From the NCBI RefSeq assembly GCF_030247195.1, contig NC_080671.1:104643845-104707844 (forward strand): 64,000 nucleotides of DNA, written 5' to 3'. Below, one piece after another: positions 39,101-44,220 of this stretch. Position 1 is the stretch's first letter. Every line of letters begins with the position of its first letter. Below the pieces are notes generated by a model. It saw only the letters and a list, made by a program, of their open reading frames with translations, made no database searches and was not told the origin of the DNA. The translations under genes and the position numbers were made by a program. Origin of the DNA: Topomyia yanbarensis. Its lineage: Eukaryota > Arthropoda > Insecta > Diptera > Culicidae.

Positions 39101-42100
39101 GCATCTGAAACACCTTTCCATTTGTTTAGTGGCTCTAGGGATCAATCGCAACGAGCACACCGACCACCCGATTTTGATCTTACCAGTCGACATAAGCTTG
39201 TTGCCTGTTGTTGGCGATAAGCGTATCACTGCTGTCTGTGTGCCACTGTACGCCTTCCTTAATCTTATCGATATCTGCTCGCTCTCCAGGTTTCCTTGCT
39301 CTATTAGCGCGCTTCTCACTTCGTCTTTCGTTGTGATCTCGTCCAGATTCCTGCACTCGACAACTGCTTCCTGAACTAATGCTCTCACGTTCGCTTCTCC
39401 TCCCACCGTTTCTGCCAAGAGTTCCCGGTAGGCCGAGCTCTTGATCAATGGATCTTTCTTCAGCTCGAACAGCATTTCGCCTTTCTGAGTACGCCTGGTT
39501 CTTATAACGTTCTCCCCCAGCTCCTTCAACTTGGGATCCTCTCTCACCCTTTTGAGGATCGCAGCGTACGTCACGCCTTCGTTTACTTTGACGAGGAGAG
39601 CGTCTCCCGTCTGCTTCTGCTGGCGTGGCCGAAGGTCTTCTTTCTCCTTTTTCTTCTTTTCCTCCTTTTCTTTCTGTTTTTTCCTCTTCTCTTCTGCGGT
39701 TTCTACGGTACGCCATTCACTCTGCGATTGTCGGCTTTTTCACTGTCCTTCACCGACCTTCCTGGGCTTCTTCGGTTCCTCCTCCTCTCCTGGCGTTTCC
39801 CTTATTCTTTTCACAGAACGAGAATCCCGGCCGCCCTTCGGTGTCTCATAGGCTTCTGCTTCTTCTATCGCTGTGGACTTCAGCGCATTTTCGGCGTTTT
39901 CAGCTCTCTCTAGTAACGCCATATGTTCGCATTCGGCTGCTGCTACGGCGGATTTGATGGTAACCACTAGCAGAGCTGCAAATTTTCACCAGGTTGTTTT
40001 GAACTTGAAGGAAGAACAAATCTCAAATCATACGCTACTATGTTCAATCTGCAGTTTTTCGTTAGCATCATTCATTCAAACAGCCGAACTGCTCAATCAT
40101 TTTCCATTCATTTTCGATTTCATTGACCCTGTGAATATCTCTGTACTGGCATATTGACTTGGTTTTACAAGCACAACTACTCTGAACATACTTTTTACTG
40201 TTAGTGTAAGCTTGGAAATTCAAAATATGTCAACATTTATCCTAAGCTGCCCCCTTCAGAGCAGATGACAACTTTGGTTTGTGAATGAAAAAGCATCAAT
40301 TTGAAATGAAGACGTACGATTTGGTTATGCAAATCCCGCCAACTTGAAAGTGAATGATTAAAGGAGGCTTTGAATTTGAATCATGGTTGGGTTTGATTGA
40401 GCTGAAAGTTGGCATTTGAAAATGAAAATTCACACCACTGATCACTAGATCCTTGATATGTCCGGGCACGTTGCCCTTGCTTTTCACGAATTCGTAGAGT
40501 TCTTCAATTTTTTGCCTCAACTTCGTCACTTTAGGTAACCCAGACTGCTGGTCTTCTTATGTAACGCTTGGTTTCGGTGTGCGCACCTAAAATCCTAGCT
40601 TTCCTTGGCGTCCAGTTGGTTTGTTGCCGCTCGTGCTCTGTATGGACTCGCTGGGCTGCTCTCGCTGCTGCTGCTGTTGTGGTTGCACTTGCTGTTGCAC
40701 TTGTTCGTTATGCTGGGTCGGTGACCTCGCTAGCCCACCTTTGGCGAACGGGTTCACCACAGTTGCTCCGTTAGATTTTTTCTTGTTTTTGTTGATTTTG
40801 TCTTCTTTCATGCTTTTTGGGTCCCAACTCCAAGCTGCTATCTACGCCTGTAGTAAGTAGTCGCCTCACATGATCCCATGGTTACCTTTGCGAGCAGTGA
40901 GGTCGCATGCAAGGTTTGACGCGGTCCTTCATGGGGTACCGCGTTCAGAGCCGGATCGGCGCTAGTCAGGAGCCTTCAACTGAGCCTACTTGCACCAGCT
41001 AAGGTGGCGGGTTTCGAACGTACTTGGAGACCTACCAAAGTTTTACTGGGACGGGGGGCAGCCAGCACCATTAGCCCACTCGCCGTTTCGGGGAAGTGTC
41101 ACCCATCCTTACTAGGGTAGTGGAATGGCGTGGCTGTCGGTCCGTAGATAATTTCGATGAAATCCTTATTCACATCCGTGTTCTGCCGCCAGCATGCCGT
41201 AATTAGGATCTTACTGGTGTCGATCCTAATGTGCCGGTTGGCACTCCCGTTGGGTAAGGGTGCTTTATGCTAAAGTCTTGGGTAAAACCTTAGCGGAAGC
41301 GGCACCGACTCGCTTCGTCGGAGCTGCATTCGGATTTATATGGCTTTTTCTATAGGTTTGGCAGAGCCCAACATTGCCTTACCCCACCATATCCTAGCAA
41401 GATTCCCCAACTCGCTGTAGCTCCGGAGGGGGGGGGGGATCGTTAAGCCCCTGAACTTCTGTCCTCCTGTCCCTGCTGCCCCCTAATGTGTGCATGTGTG
41501 TGTATGTGCAATGTGCATCTGTGTGTATGTACGTGAACACAATCTCACGCACTTTTCTCAGAGATGGCTGAACCGATTTTCACAAACTTAGTCTTAAATG
41601 AAAGGTGCAACGGCTGCTTTCAAATTTCTAATGAATCCGACTTCCGGTTCCGGAATAACAGGATGATGAGTACGATCACACAGAAAATGTTGATCTTATA
41701 TTTGAGGGTGATTTAGATGATTGCCCAGATTTGTCATGCGGGAATTTCGGTAAACCGGAATCTAGAATTTTAAAATGACGCCAAACATCGACGTTTGTCT
41801 GCTACTCGTCAAAACCATTCCGAAAATACTCATGTTGATTGAGTTGTAGAAAATCACGCCAAGCCGGAAGTCGCCATCTGGGGTTTGAAAATGGCGCCAA
41901 AAATCAATTTTACATGGAAAACCTTGCGGGGAAGGTTCAGATTTATTTATTTCTGGCACCTACTTGTCAAGACCATTCCGAAAATACCCATATTGATTGG
42001 GTTACAACGAATTTCGCTAAACCGTCAAAAATCAATTTCTAGCACCTACTCTTTAAGACCATTCCGAAAATACCCATATTTTTGGGGTAGTCTTCCACAC

Positions 42101-43372
42101 ACGTCGCTTCCATCTTTCCGAAAATCTTCTAAGTCTTTTGCATTCAAAGGACTTAGAACATTTTTTGCAAAAAACGTGTTAATTGCGAAATCCGCGCAAA
42201 ATAAAAACTGCCAAAATTCTTCTAAGTTTTTTGCATTTAAATTTTTTTTTTGAAAAAAGACTAAGTCTTTTGCATTCAAAAGAACTTGGAATATTTTTGC
42301 AAAAACATTGCGAAATTATTGCAAATTAATTACGAAAACCGTGCAAAAAAAACTTCCAAAAATATTCTAAGTCTTTTGCTGAGAGTTTTTTATGCGGATT
42401 TTCGAATTAACGCGGTTTTTACGCGGATTTTCCAATTAACGCGGTTTTTTACGCGGATTTTTTACGCGGTACGTATCCACCGCGTAAAAAAACCTGGGTG
42501 CACATTTATTTTCTATGAAATATAAAGTATCGCGTTACATGTGTAAATACCTTATCTGGTATCATCCTGGATTTTCACGCCATTTGCAGTTTAATAAGAC
42601 CATAATGTGATGTTGGAAACGGTCTGTCTCTGGGAATGATCATTGGAAGGGCAGTCCCTCGATGCGAATATCTCTCAACAGGAGTACTGACTATGTTTTT
42701 CGAGCAAAGACCATCAAAATACTTTGTTTCACTCTGTTCATGTTCGTTCGAAAATGCTAAATATGCCGATTTATAGCATAAACTGGCCACTACAGAGATG
42801 ACAACGGCTTTGGCTAATGAATGAAGAAGTATCGATTTCAAATTAAAGAGTTTCCCTATGCATGAAAATCTCATCAATTTGAAAGTGTATGATTGAAGAG
42901 GGGCTTTGAATTTAAATCTTGGTTTCAGTAGAGTCAGCTGGAAGTTGGCGATACTAAAATAATCTTCACATCACTGCTTGTAATTCCCTACTAAACTTTC
43001 ATTAAACTCTTATTTCAATCAAATTAGAACATATTTCCCTCATTCGGCATGTATTAATCCCAAGCATCATTCTATTTCCAGAATGTTCCCTACTGGATCG
43101 ATCCGGTCTGGTCGAGCGAATCAAAGGACTCACCAGCGGCAACTACTGAACAGCTCGTACGTATCAACCTCGTTCTATCAACCAGGACAACCCGCCGAGG
43201 ATGAGTGTATTAACTTTATCGCCCGTTTTGTTGTATCCTTCCACAGCTCAACATTCCGCTGCCGGAGCTGAAGACGTACAACAAACTGCCGATCATTCTG
43301 ACCCCGTATGTCCTGTCGCTGGCGAACAGTTCGTCCTTTTCCTTCGATCACGATAAATCTAAACAGATTTAA
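3126..43372 (+). CDS. Marf1: Meiosis regulator and mRNA stability factor 1 (MARF1) orthologue, ten coding exons
   Basis: Joined exons 3126-3269, 3342-3848, 3916-4591, 19568-20283, 20340-20780, 20872-21025, 21488-21595, 21663-22483, 43082-43156 and 43247-43372 encode 1255 residues ending at TAA 43370-43372. All nine introns have GT...AG ends and every junction keeps frame. Visible domains are a low-complexity N/S/G-rich N-terminus, one RRM (about 166-240), eight LOTUS-like modules (about 250-908), a Q/H-rich region, and a conserved-looking C-terminal [20 protein letters not shown]. Family knowledge: MARF1 proteins are cytoplasmic RNA regulators acting in oocytes; the fly protein represses targets through CCR4-NOT. 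No NYN ribonuclease domain is visible in this part. The start at 3126 assumes a 5' UTR intron ending in TTTTAG at 3116; the frame is open upstream of it, so more N-terminal exons are possible. Confidence 0.88.
4592..5957. other. Intron 3 of Marf1, 5' portion
   Basis: The donor is GGTAAGT at 4591-4597. The following sequence is AT-rich and non-coding. Bases about 5112-5150 carry a GGCCCGTAGCCAGGATTTTG motif followed by CGGGAGGGGC, which looks like the end of a dispersed repeat, but I could not pair it with a partner end. No RNA gene or open frame is supported here. Confidence 0.45.
5958..8090 (-). pseudogene. Decayed Waldo-like (R1-clade) non-LTR retrotransposon fragment
   Basis: Minus-strand peptides match the two better-preserved R1-clade elements in the window. 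Around 7803-7700 [15 protein letters not shown] corresponds to [15 protein letters not shown] of the 34866-41486 element. Around 6760-6600 [12 protein letters not shown] and [14 protein letters not shown] correspond to the RT fingers and palm. At 6389-6300 is [15 protein letters not shown], the RT catalytic box. Many frameshifts and stops interrupt it. Bases about 7941-8090 instead resemble the repeated 3' UTR unit of that element (CGTGAAACAATTAGCTCC), so the right end is rearranged or a second fragment. It lies antisense in Marf1 intron 3. Confidence 0.8.
8091..8797. other. Intronic sequence without recognised feature
   Basis: AT-rich intron sequence. A G-rich run (GGTGGGGGTGGGGGG, about 8203-8217) and a TTACCCCCTCGAAGG segment near 8562 look repeat-derived but have no identifiable ends. 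An open stretch at 7994-8422 runs across the rearranged retrotransposon end and has no domain; I do not call it a gene. Confidence 0.35.
8806..9238. mobile_element. Palindromic MITE with 8-bp target duplication (hAT-like)
   Basis: The two ends are inverted repeats of roughly 125 bp. The left begins TAGACTGGTTCA and the right ends TGAACCAGTCTA, with inner blocks such as GGTACCGATCGGTTGTGTCT and its complement. The flanks 8798-8805 and 9239-9246 are both ATCTACAT, a perfect 8-bp duplication. There is no coding potential. An 8-bp duplication with terminal inverted repeats is typical of hAT-derived non-autonomous elements; the superfamily assignment is inference. Confidence 0.85.
9597..9875. repeat. 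Short inverted-repeat element, probable MITE
   Basis: The left end ATATAAACACAGATAACAGAC (9597-9617) is mirrored by GTCTGTTATCTGTGATAT at 9858-9875. Inward of these, TTTTAGGCTCG and CCGAAACG plus ACCCTGTGTAAACTTTC and its loose complement extend the symmetry imperfectly. No clear target duplication could be assigned. Confidence 0.5.
10262..11950 (-). pseudogene. Decayed, internally deleted I-group retrotransposon copy
   Basis: Colinear with the antisense element at 23111-29211 but much more diverged. Bases 10262-10745 match its ORF2 C-terminus and RNase H region (around 24060-24600). Bases 10985-11090 match the endonuclease-RT linker near 26520-26600. Bases 11300-11470 match endonuclease around 27080-27210. 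Bases 11500-11780 match the CCHC region of ORF1 (the complement encodes [12 protein letters not shown]). Bases 11790-11950 match the ORF1 N-terminus. Large blocks, including most of the RT, are missing, and all frames are broken. It appears older than the other copies because divergence is visible throughout. Confidence 0.8.
11951..13030. other. Intronic repeat-like sequence
   Basis: Non-coding. It contains fragments that look like dispersed repeats (AATCCACCTAGTGGTGCAAT near 12681; CCAGCGGCGGATCAAAGAG near 12863) but no matching ends. It leads into the CA-repeat-bearing element that hosts the next retrotransposon. Confidence 0.35.
13031..13450 (-). repeat. CA-microsatellite-bearing interspersed repeat, left part (split by Waldo-like insertion)
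   Basis: It reads, on the minus strand, the same order seen at 50878-51200: the (TGTR)n tract, then CTTAGAGATGGCTGGACCGA, then AAATGAAAGGTA. The plus strand ends in an ACAC/ACAT tract (about 13408-13450) directly abutting the retrotransposon. Bases 13031-13076 carry GACGATTTTTAGAGCGATTG followed by a CTATATGAGAAAGG block. The same block recurs at 19255-19303 beyond the insertion. Confidence 0.75.
13800..15272 (+). CDS. Waldo-like ORF1, gag-like nucleic-acid-binding protein
   Basis: 490 residues from the first ATG at 13800; the frame is open 12 bases further up to a GTG, but the paralogous element also starts with an ATG at the matching place (both have NPFA(R/K)GGLARSP nearby). The protein has a basic, Glu/Arg-rich middle and three C-terminal CCHC knuckles: [28 protein letters not shown], and a variant beginning [13 protein letters not shown]. 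Such ORF1 proteins coat the element RNA to form the RNP. The stop TGA (15270-15272) overlaps the putative ORF2 start in GTGA. Intact throughout. Confidence 0.88.
   Translation: MEQNKNKNKQTEVPNPFARGGLARSPPRGESSGTMSAVLESTSDPPAAVGNTPTNASEGPIAAMRKVAKQLDAIIDFASAKQNIAKELKLSLLELRKAVRVARQEQQAYVERVECRERPDRETQTVASNREEREKVNRGSQTVAFTFYGAATSIGAATEFPSKGKGKGNRKTASNAKRPRKSPGEGAKTDTTRRATVKVKRRLGEVSEGESDLAVESDGTSNPARPGQGGSNPWTLVTKKKPAPKPEVPRPARKAKDRGEALWLKTDKDKYADVLKSMKAAESLSALGQDVRSVRRTNTGEMLLVLKRGAQSSAIYKALAQEVLGEGAQIRSLGAETTLQCKHLDEFATAEDVAAAVKEQCGVTIERASVRLRDGPSGTQVAYLRLLNADAKKVTEKGKLKIGWSVCPISIPQPPSVDRCYRCLESGHKAYECKGLDRSKLCRRCGEEGHKERGCTKAYKCLICTSKKQAHKHAMGGPSCPFGELNKKKP
15269..18244 (+). CDS. Waldo-like ORF2, APE endonuclease and reverse transcriptase
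   Basis: 991 codons. The APE-type endonuclease is N-terminal: QLNLNH (metal-site Asn), [17 protein letters not shown] and HSDHLAIRF supply the expected N, E/D, DxN and SDH motifs. The RT follows ([41 protein letters not shown], and the catalytic [10 protein letters not shown]). A C-terminal Cys/His motif ([18 protein letters not shown]) is typical of the R1 clade. There is no RNase H domain, also typical. No ATG precedes the endonuclease motif, so translation probably begins at or near the GTG overlapping the ORF1 stop. It would nick the target and prime reverse transcription there. Confidence 0.88.
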   Translation: MRVTQLNLNHCAAAQQLLWQSVSESRTDVALLSDPYSIPAGNGNWVSDGSGMVAICTTGRFPVQEVIHPSAEGVAIAKINGVFYCSCYAPPRWPIEQFYQMIDRLSSDLVGRKPVVIAGDFNAWAVEWGSRCTNSRGQALMEAFAKLDTVLANDGSASTFRRNGVEAWIDLTFASPSLAPGMEWRVDEGYTHSDHLAIRFKINYGVQHPRAGDPCQVRGWKSNHFDSEAFTAALGLEANTDSLSGDALVAVLSRACDATMPRKTLPRNGRCPVYWWSAEIAALRSACLRARRRMQRARTEDARENRREVFRAAKLALNKAIKSSKRACFDNLCESANANPWGDAYRIVMAKTKGGSSPPERSPDRLATIIEVLFPSRATSPWPPALRDSAGTVEMVAPVTNEELLAVAKSLAMNKAPGPDGVPNNALKAAIIANPNMFRLAMQRCLDECRFPDRWKRQKLVLLPKPGKPPSDPSAYRPICLIDTTGKLLERIILNRLTPYAEGTDGLSSNQFGFRKGKSTVDALNSVINTAEIAIQRKRRGIRYCALVTLDVKNAFNSASWDAIALSLHRLSLPVGLYRILESYFQNRVLLYETDAGQKRVPITAGVPQGSILGPVLWNLMYDGVLRLKFPPGVKIVGFADDVTLEVYGESIPEVELTAEHAISTVEEWMSARGLELAHHKTEVVIVNNRKSAQHAVIHVGEVAITSQRSLKSLGVIIDDKLTFGSHVDYTCKRASTAVAALSRMMSNSSKVCASRRRLLAGVAVSILRYGGPSWSRALRVTSYLQKLESTYRVMCLRVISAYRTVSHDASCVIASMMPVGLVIREDEECFELRGNRGARERTRVTSVARWQREWDNSSKGRWTHRLIPSISSWVGRPHGEVHFHLTQFLSGHGCFRQYLHRFGHAEVPVCPDCPGVDETAEHILFVCHRFDVERRAMLDVCGWDTTPDTLIQRMCQTVEKWNAVSAATIQIASRLQVIWRTEQQTAGTAN
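18493..18905 (+). repeat. Tandem motif array in the Waldo-like 3' UTR
   Basis: At least eight imperfect copies of a motif close to GGTGAGCACAAAAGTCAGCC followed by TCRCATGG. They start near 18493, 18531, 18580, 18711, 18749, 18783, 18821 and 18878, often about 35-50 bases apart. Each copy can pair TGAG with CTCA across the motif, so the transcript could form a series of small hairpins. In this family the 3' UTR is where the element's own RT would be expected to bind; that role is inference. Confidence 0.75.
19170..19310 (-). repeat. CA-microsatellite-bearing interspersed repeat, right part
   Basis: The continuation of the host repeat after the insertion: TACATACACACACAGAC, then ATTTTCCGATCTCGACGAAC and GGCCCTCCGGGCC, complementary in order to 34800-34865 and to 50925-50990. 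It ends in the TTAGAGCGATTGTATAATC and CTATATGAGAAAGG block at 19255-19303. Confidence 0.75.
19568..22483 (+). CDS. Marf1: Marf1 coding exons 4-8: LOTUS 3-8 and Q-rich region
   Basis: Exon 4 (19568-20283) encodes LOTUS 3 (about 458-533, with the [15 protein letters not shown] motif), LOTUS 4 (539-610) and most of LOTUS 5 (619-695, [15 protein letters not shown]). Exon 5 (20340-20780) has LOTUS 6 (698-772, [11 protein letters not shown]) and LOTUS 7 (from 779). Exons 6 (20872-21025) and 7 (21488-21595) hold LOTUS 8, split by a 462-bp intron in phase 1. Exon 8 (21663-22483) opens with a CYSC pair, then Q/H-rich runs and the [10 protein letters not shown] motif. LOTUS modules are winged-helix folds that bind RNA G-quadruplexes or partner helicases in other proteins. 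The last donor is GGGTGAGT at 22482. Confidence 0.9.
22484..23094. other. Intron 8 of Marf1, 5' portion
   Basis: AT-rich intron sequence between the exon 8 donor and the antisense retrotransposon. No repeat ends, RNA gene or open frame is supported. Confidence 0.4.
23926..27612 (-). pseudogene. I-group ORF2 (APE endonuclease, RT, RNase H, Cys/His tail) with one nonsense codon
   Basis: The frame begins at the ATG at 27612 (MANSSNEV), inside the ORF1 stop region, and runs to a TAA at 23926-23928. It is interrupted once by TAG at 24324-24322, where the sister copy has TGG (Trp). The endonuclease shows [25 protein letters not shown] and SDHLPI. The RT shows [19 protein letters not shown] and a catalytic box reading QLADDG. 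The RNase H has [22 protein letters not shown] and GNEKADSLA, a complete D-E-D-D set. A Cys/His motif ([17 protein letters not shown]) lies beyond the nonsense codon, so a truncated product would lack the last 130-odd residues. Confidence 0.88.
27605..28924 (-). CDS. I-group ORF1, gag-like protein with zinc knuckles
   Basis: 439 residues from the ATG at 28924; an upstream in-frame TTG is not preferred. A C-terminal cluster of Cys/His knuckles is visible: [27 protein letters not shown] and [14 protein letters not shown], preceded by [12 protein letters not shown] Ser/Pro-rich linker follows, and the C-terminal [13 protein letters not shown] is shared with the copy at 55624. It is presumably the RNA-binding component of the retrotransposition RNP. 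Its TAA stop overlaps the ORF2 ATG in the sequence ATGGCTAA. Confidence 0.9.
   Translation of the reverse strand: MVPSPDGQMEVESGSTSKAPPRPKCYPELSTGPFVVFFRPKTKSLNLLQISRDLTERFSAVTEISKVRSDKIRVLLANSKQANDIACCEHFTRDYNVYIPAVRVQSEGVVTDESLTCEDLLKYGVGRFRDRLLQPVKILECKRLHSVVVAGDGSKTYPQSNSYRVTVAGTALPNFVLLHKVRLPVRLFVPRVMNCTKCKQLGHTATHCSNKARCGKCGENHLDDSCSRKAEKCLYCAESLHDISACPAYKLRGDKLKRSLAGRSKHSFAEMLKNATPPSSANIYTHLPPDEGEAGNPQEGTSTRVPRIYRKRRNTSSRKVPCKGQKVSLEGAPKVTSIGSVATKPKQLAPGLGGLSSEKEFPALPGTSKIPSVPLFQFESNHSTGIIKLSDIVDRIIKTFNITDPIKSLMLAFLPTVRTFLKQLTFKWPLLSAIVSFDG
29228..30033. other. Intronic sequence without recognised feature
   Basis: AT-rich intron sequence between the retrotransposon duplication and the GA repeat; nothing identifiable on either strand. 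Confidence 0.4.
30034..30109. repeat. (GA)n microsatellite
   Basis: About 75 bases of GA dinucleotides with a single C interruption near 30074 and an AAA near 30103. It is followed by a GTGTGTGTATGTG stretch. The complement gives Ser/Leu-rich spurious open frames. Confidence 0.95.
30884..31035 (+). mobile_element. tRNA-derived SINE
   Basis: It has RNA polymerase III-type internal promoter boxes: an A-box-like TAGCGTAGTTGA near 30887 and a B box GGTTCGATTCC at 30930-30940. A body resembling mosquito tRNA-related SINEs follows (GCGAAGCGGCCCTAAAGTTA), ending near TCTATAATCGAGAGAAAAAA. It lies inside the hAT-like element. Boundaries are approximate and no target duplication was identified. Confidence 0.65.
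32120..33600. repeat. T-rich low-complexity tract
   Basis: The plus strand is dominated by T with interspersed CATTTT, TTTATTTT and TTCATTTT words for about 1.5 kb. Translation gives Phe/Leu/Ile-rich open stretches at 32050-32615 and 32787-33159. These follow from composition and are not genes. It forms most of the interior of the hAT-like element. Confidence 0.8.
34310..34743. other. Intronic sequence without recognised feature
   Basis: AT-rich intron between the candidate TA-flanked element and the CA-repeat-bearing repeat. No feature is supported. Confidence 0.4.
34744..34865 (+). repeat. CA-microsatellite-bearing interspersed repeat, left part (second copy)
   Basis: It begins GCCTTTCTCAATAGAAAGG, then GGAGGTCCGGAGGGCCGAG, TTCAGTTCGTCGAGTTCGGC and AAATGTC. 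This is the same order as 50878-50995. It stops at AATGTC, exactly where the CA/GT tract should start, and abuts the T run that is the antisense poly(A) of the retrotransposon. Confidence 0.78.
34873..35965 (-). repeat. Repeated 3' UTR units of the second Waldo-like element
   Basis: On the plus strand, units of roughly 80-110 bases recur. They contain GTTCCCCGACGG or close variants, then a CCCGATACCGATG-like segment, then TGAGCCATTTAGCTC or variants (near 35207, 35330, 35435 and 35551). The GAGC...GCTC part is self-complementary. From 35577 a second kind of unit (GGTCTAGTCCCCGGCGGTGG and variants) appears near 35585, 35730 and 35871. Both Waldo-like copies therefore carry repeated, potentially hairpin-forming 3' UTRs of different sequence. 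Confidence 0.65.
35966..38900 (-). pseudogene. Second Waldo-like ORF2, broken
   Basis: It starts [12 protein letters not shown] at 38900, in a TAATG overlap with the ORF1 stop. Endonuclease motifs [13 protein letters not shown] and HSDHEAI and RT motifs [31 protein letters not shown] and [11 protein letters not shown] are readable. The catalytic box reads [10 protein letters not shown], with the second Asp replaced by Gly. Visible lesions are an in-frame TAA at 38639-38637, a frameshift near 38100, and an in-frame TAG at 36898-36896. The C-terminal Cys/His motif ([13 protein letters not shown]) survives around 36190. It is non-functional. Confidence 0.85.
38900..40811 (-). pseudogene. Second Waldo-like ORF1, interrupted
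   Basis: It starts at 40811 with a short Lys/Asn-rich segment and [12 protein letters not shown], matching the first element. A Gln-rich run follows. A frame change between 40587 and 40529 and the MITE at 39971-40440 break it. The downstream part, from about 39574 to the TAA at 38902-38900, is open and carries the knuckles [14 protein letters not shown] and [14 protein letters not shown] plus [13 protein letters not shown] Glu/Lys-rich middle lies at 39967-39580. Confidence 0.8.
39971..40440. mobile_element. 470-bp MITE inserted in Waldo-like ORF1
   Basis: The left end CAGAGCTGCAAATTTTC loosely mirrors the right end GAAAATTCACACCACTG. The flanks are ACCACTAG (39963-39970) and ATCACTAG (40441-40448), an 8-bp duplication with one mismatch, suggesting a hAT-type element. 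The right half is similar to 42745-42976 (TTGAAAGTG, GGCTTTGAATTT, AAGTTGGC). The element is younger than the retrotransposon it interrupts. Confidence 0.7.
41487..41690 (+). repeat. CA-microsatellite-bearing interspersed repeat, right part (second copy)
   Basis: It opens with the (TGTR)n tract, then CTCACGCACTTTTCTCAGAG, ATGGCTGAACCGATTTTCAC, CTTAAATGAAAGGTGCAAC and GACTTCCGGTTCCGGAATAA. It completes the repeat begun at 34744-34865. Confidence 0.78.
41780..42110. repeat. Degenerate direct repeats
   Basis: Three imperfect copies of a segment reading close to CAAGACCATTCCGAAAATAC followed by CCATATTGATTGGGTT start near 41809, 41968 and 42055. Related GGCGCCAAA-type spacers lie between. The spacing is uneven (about 160 and 87 bases). 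The sequence is non-coding. Confidence 0.6.
42116..42490. repeat. Short-motif repeat cluster (CTAAGTCTTTTGCATT and ACGCGGATTTT units)
   Basis: TCTAAGTCTTTTGCATTC or a variant occurs near 42127, 42218, 42258 and 42367. It is followed by alternating ACGCGGATTTT and AACGCGGTTTT units (42394-42465) and an inverted CCGCGTAAAAAAACC. The sequence is non-coding and probably the end of a dispersed element. Confidence 0.6.
42745..42976. repeat. Second copy of the MITE right half found at 40200-40440
   Basis: It shares GATGACAAC, TTTGAAAGTGTATGATTGAA, GGCTTTGAATTTAAAT and AAGTTGGCG in order, and ends CTTCACATCACTG, comparable with TTCACACCACTG at 40429-40440. The left end could not be fixed. It lies just upstream of Marf1 exon 9. 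Confidence 0.6.
43082..43372 (+). CDS. Marf1: Marf1 terminal coding exons 9-10
   Basis: Exon 9 (43082-43156, 25 codons) begins after TTTCCAG with [12 protein letters not shown], continuing the [10 protein letters not shown] of exon 8 across the 20.6-kb intron in phase 0. Exon 10 (43247-43372) follows TCCTTCCACAG and encodes [15 protein letters not shown]... to a TAA. The donor of exon 9 is GTACGT. The short hydrophobic/Trp-rich tail looks like a conserved linear motif. A role in recruiting partners such as CCR4-NOT would be consistent with the family but is not shown here. Confidence 0.85.
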
Positions 43373-44220
43373 ACCTTGGAGATCCCCGTCTGTTGTATGG
43401 GATACCATTCGCAACGCACGAAAAGGAACAAGGACGCGACGAGGGCACGACAGGACTTCCATTCTTTTAACTGGACCTTAGGTTTTTTTTCGTTGTTTCG
43501 AATCTAATGATCACCGCCGACTGTTCCATGTGTCACTTCTATGAGCTTTCCTGATAGAATTGATGTGTTATTTGACACGTTGAACGTTCTTAACTGTCGT
43601 AGGTGTCAATTTATGATCCGTTTACGAGGTTAACTCTTTTTTAAGGTAGAGTGTTTATTAGTTGATGATATCGTTATTATTATTATTGTTTAAAGATAAA
43701 ATGTATTTATTTAAAATAATGAGAAAGGAGAAGATGGAAAATTTAACTGTGAGATGTAGAATGCAACATGGTTAGGGAACTAAAATTGAACATTTTCCAC
43801 AAAATAATGATTATGGTTATAGTTTAACGTGAACTCCAGGAAGAGTAGTGGTTAGGACGTTGGAGTTGTGTGCTGTTTGTGAAGGAGCACCTTTAGGACT
43901 CAGTTTTATAGTTGATGATTTGAATACGTGTATGTTTGAGGTGGAATGTTTTGAATCATGTTTATGTTTTAGGCCTATAGGAGACTATTTCGAAATTGAG
44001 ATGATTCCTGTTTAGATTTTCCATTTTTGTTCTTTCTGATCGTGTTTGAAGAACATATGTGAACGATTTAATTAATTGAGTATATGAAATTGCATGCAAC
44101 TATTAAGAGCGAGTTTGGATTTACACTCTAGTTCAATGAGAAAAAATGTCCTCACCGTCTATATCTTCACACATTTTTTCAATAGTACTTACTGTTTAAT
44201 AAATTCAAGTTGACGTGTCT
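43373..44220 (+). terminator. Marf1 3' UTR with candidate polyadenylation signal
   Basis: AT-rich sequence follows the stop codon. AATAAA lies at 44198-44203, about 20 bases before a TGACGTGTCTTTCCTT stretch that could be the downstream element. Earlier weak variants (GATAAAATG near 43696) are possible alternatives. The true end cannot be fixed from sequence. Confidence 0.45.

Larger units (their letters stand above)
34866..41486 (-). mobile_element. Second Waldo-like R1-clade retrotransposon, decayed
   Basis: The minus-strand element is a 5' UTR (41486-40812), ORF1, ORF2, a 1.1-kb 3' UTR and a short A tail (TTTTTTT at 34866-34872 on the plus strand). The right flank is TGTGTGCATGTGTGTGTATG, so on the element's strand it lies in (ACAY)n like the first copy. 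It is related to but clearly distinct from the 13451-19169 element. ORF2 is broken several times and a 470-bp MITE interrupts ORF1. It lies antisense in Marf1 intron 8. Confidence 0.82.
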
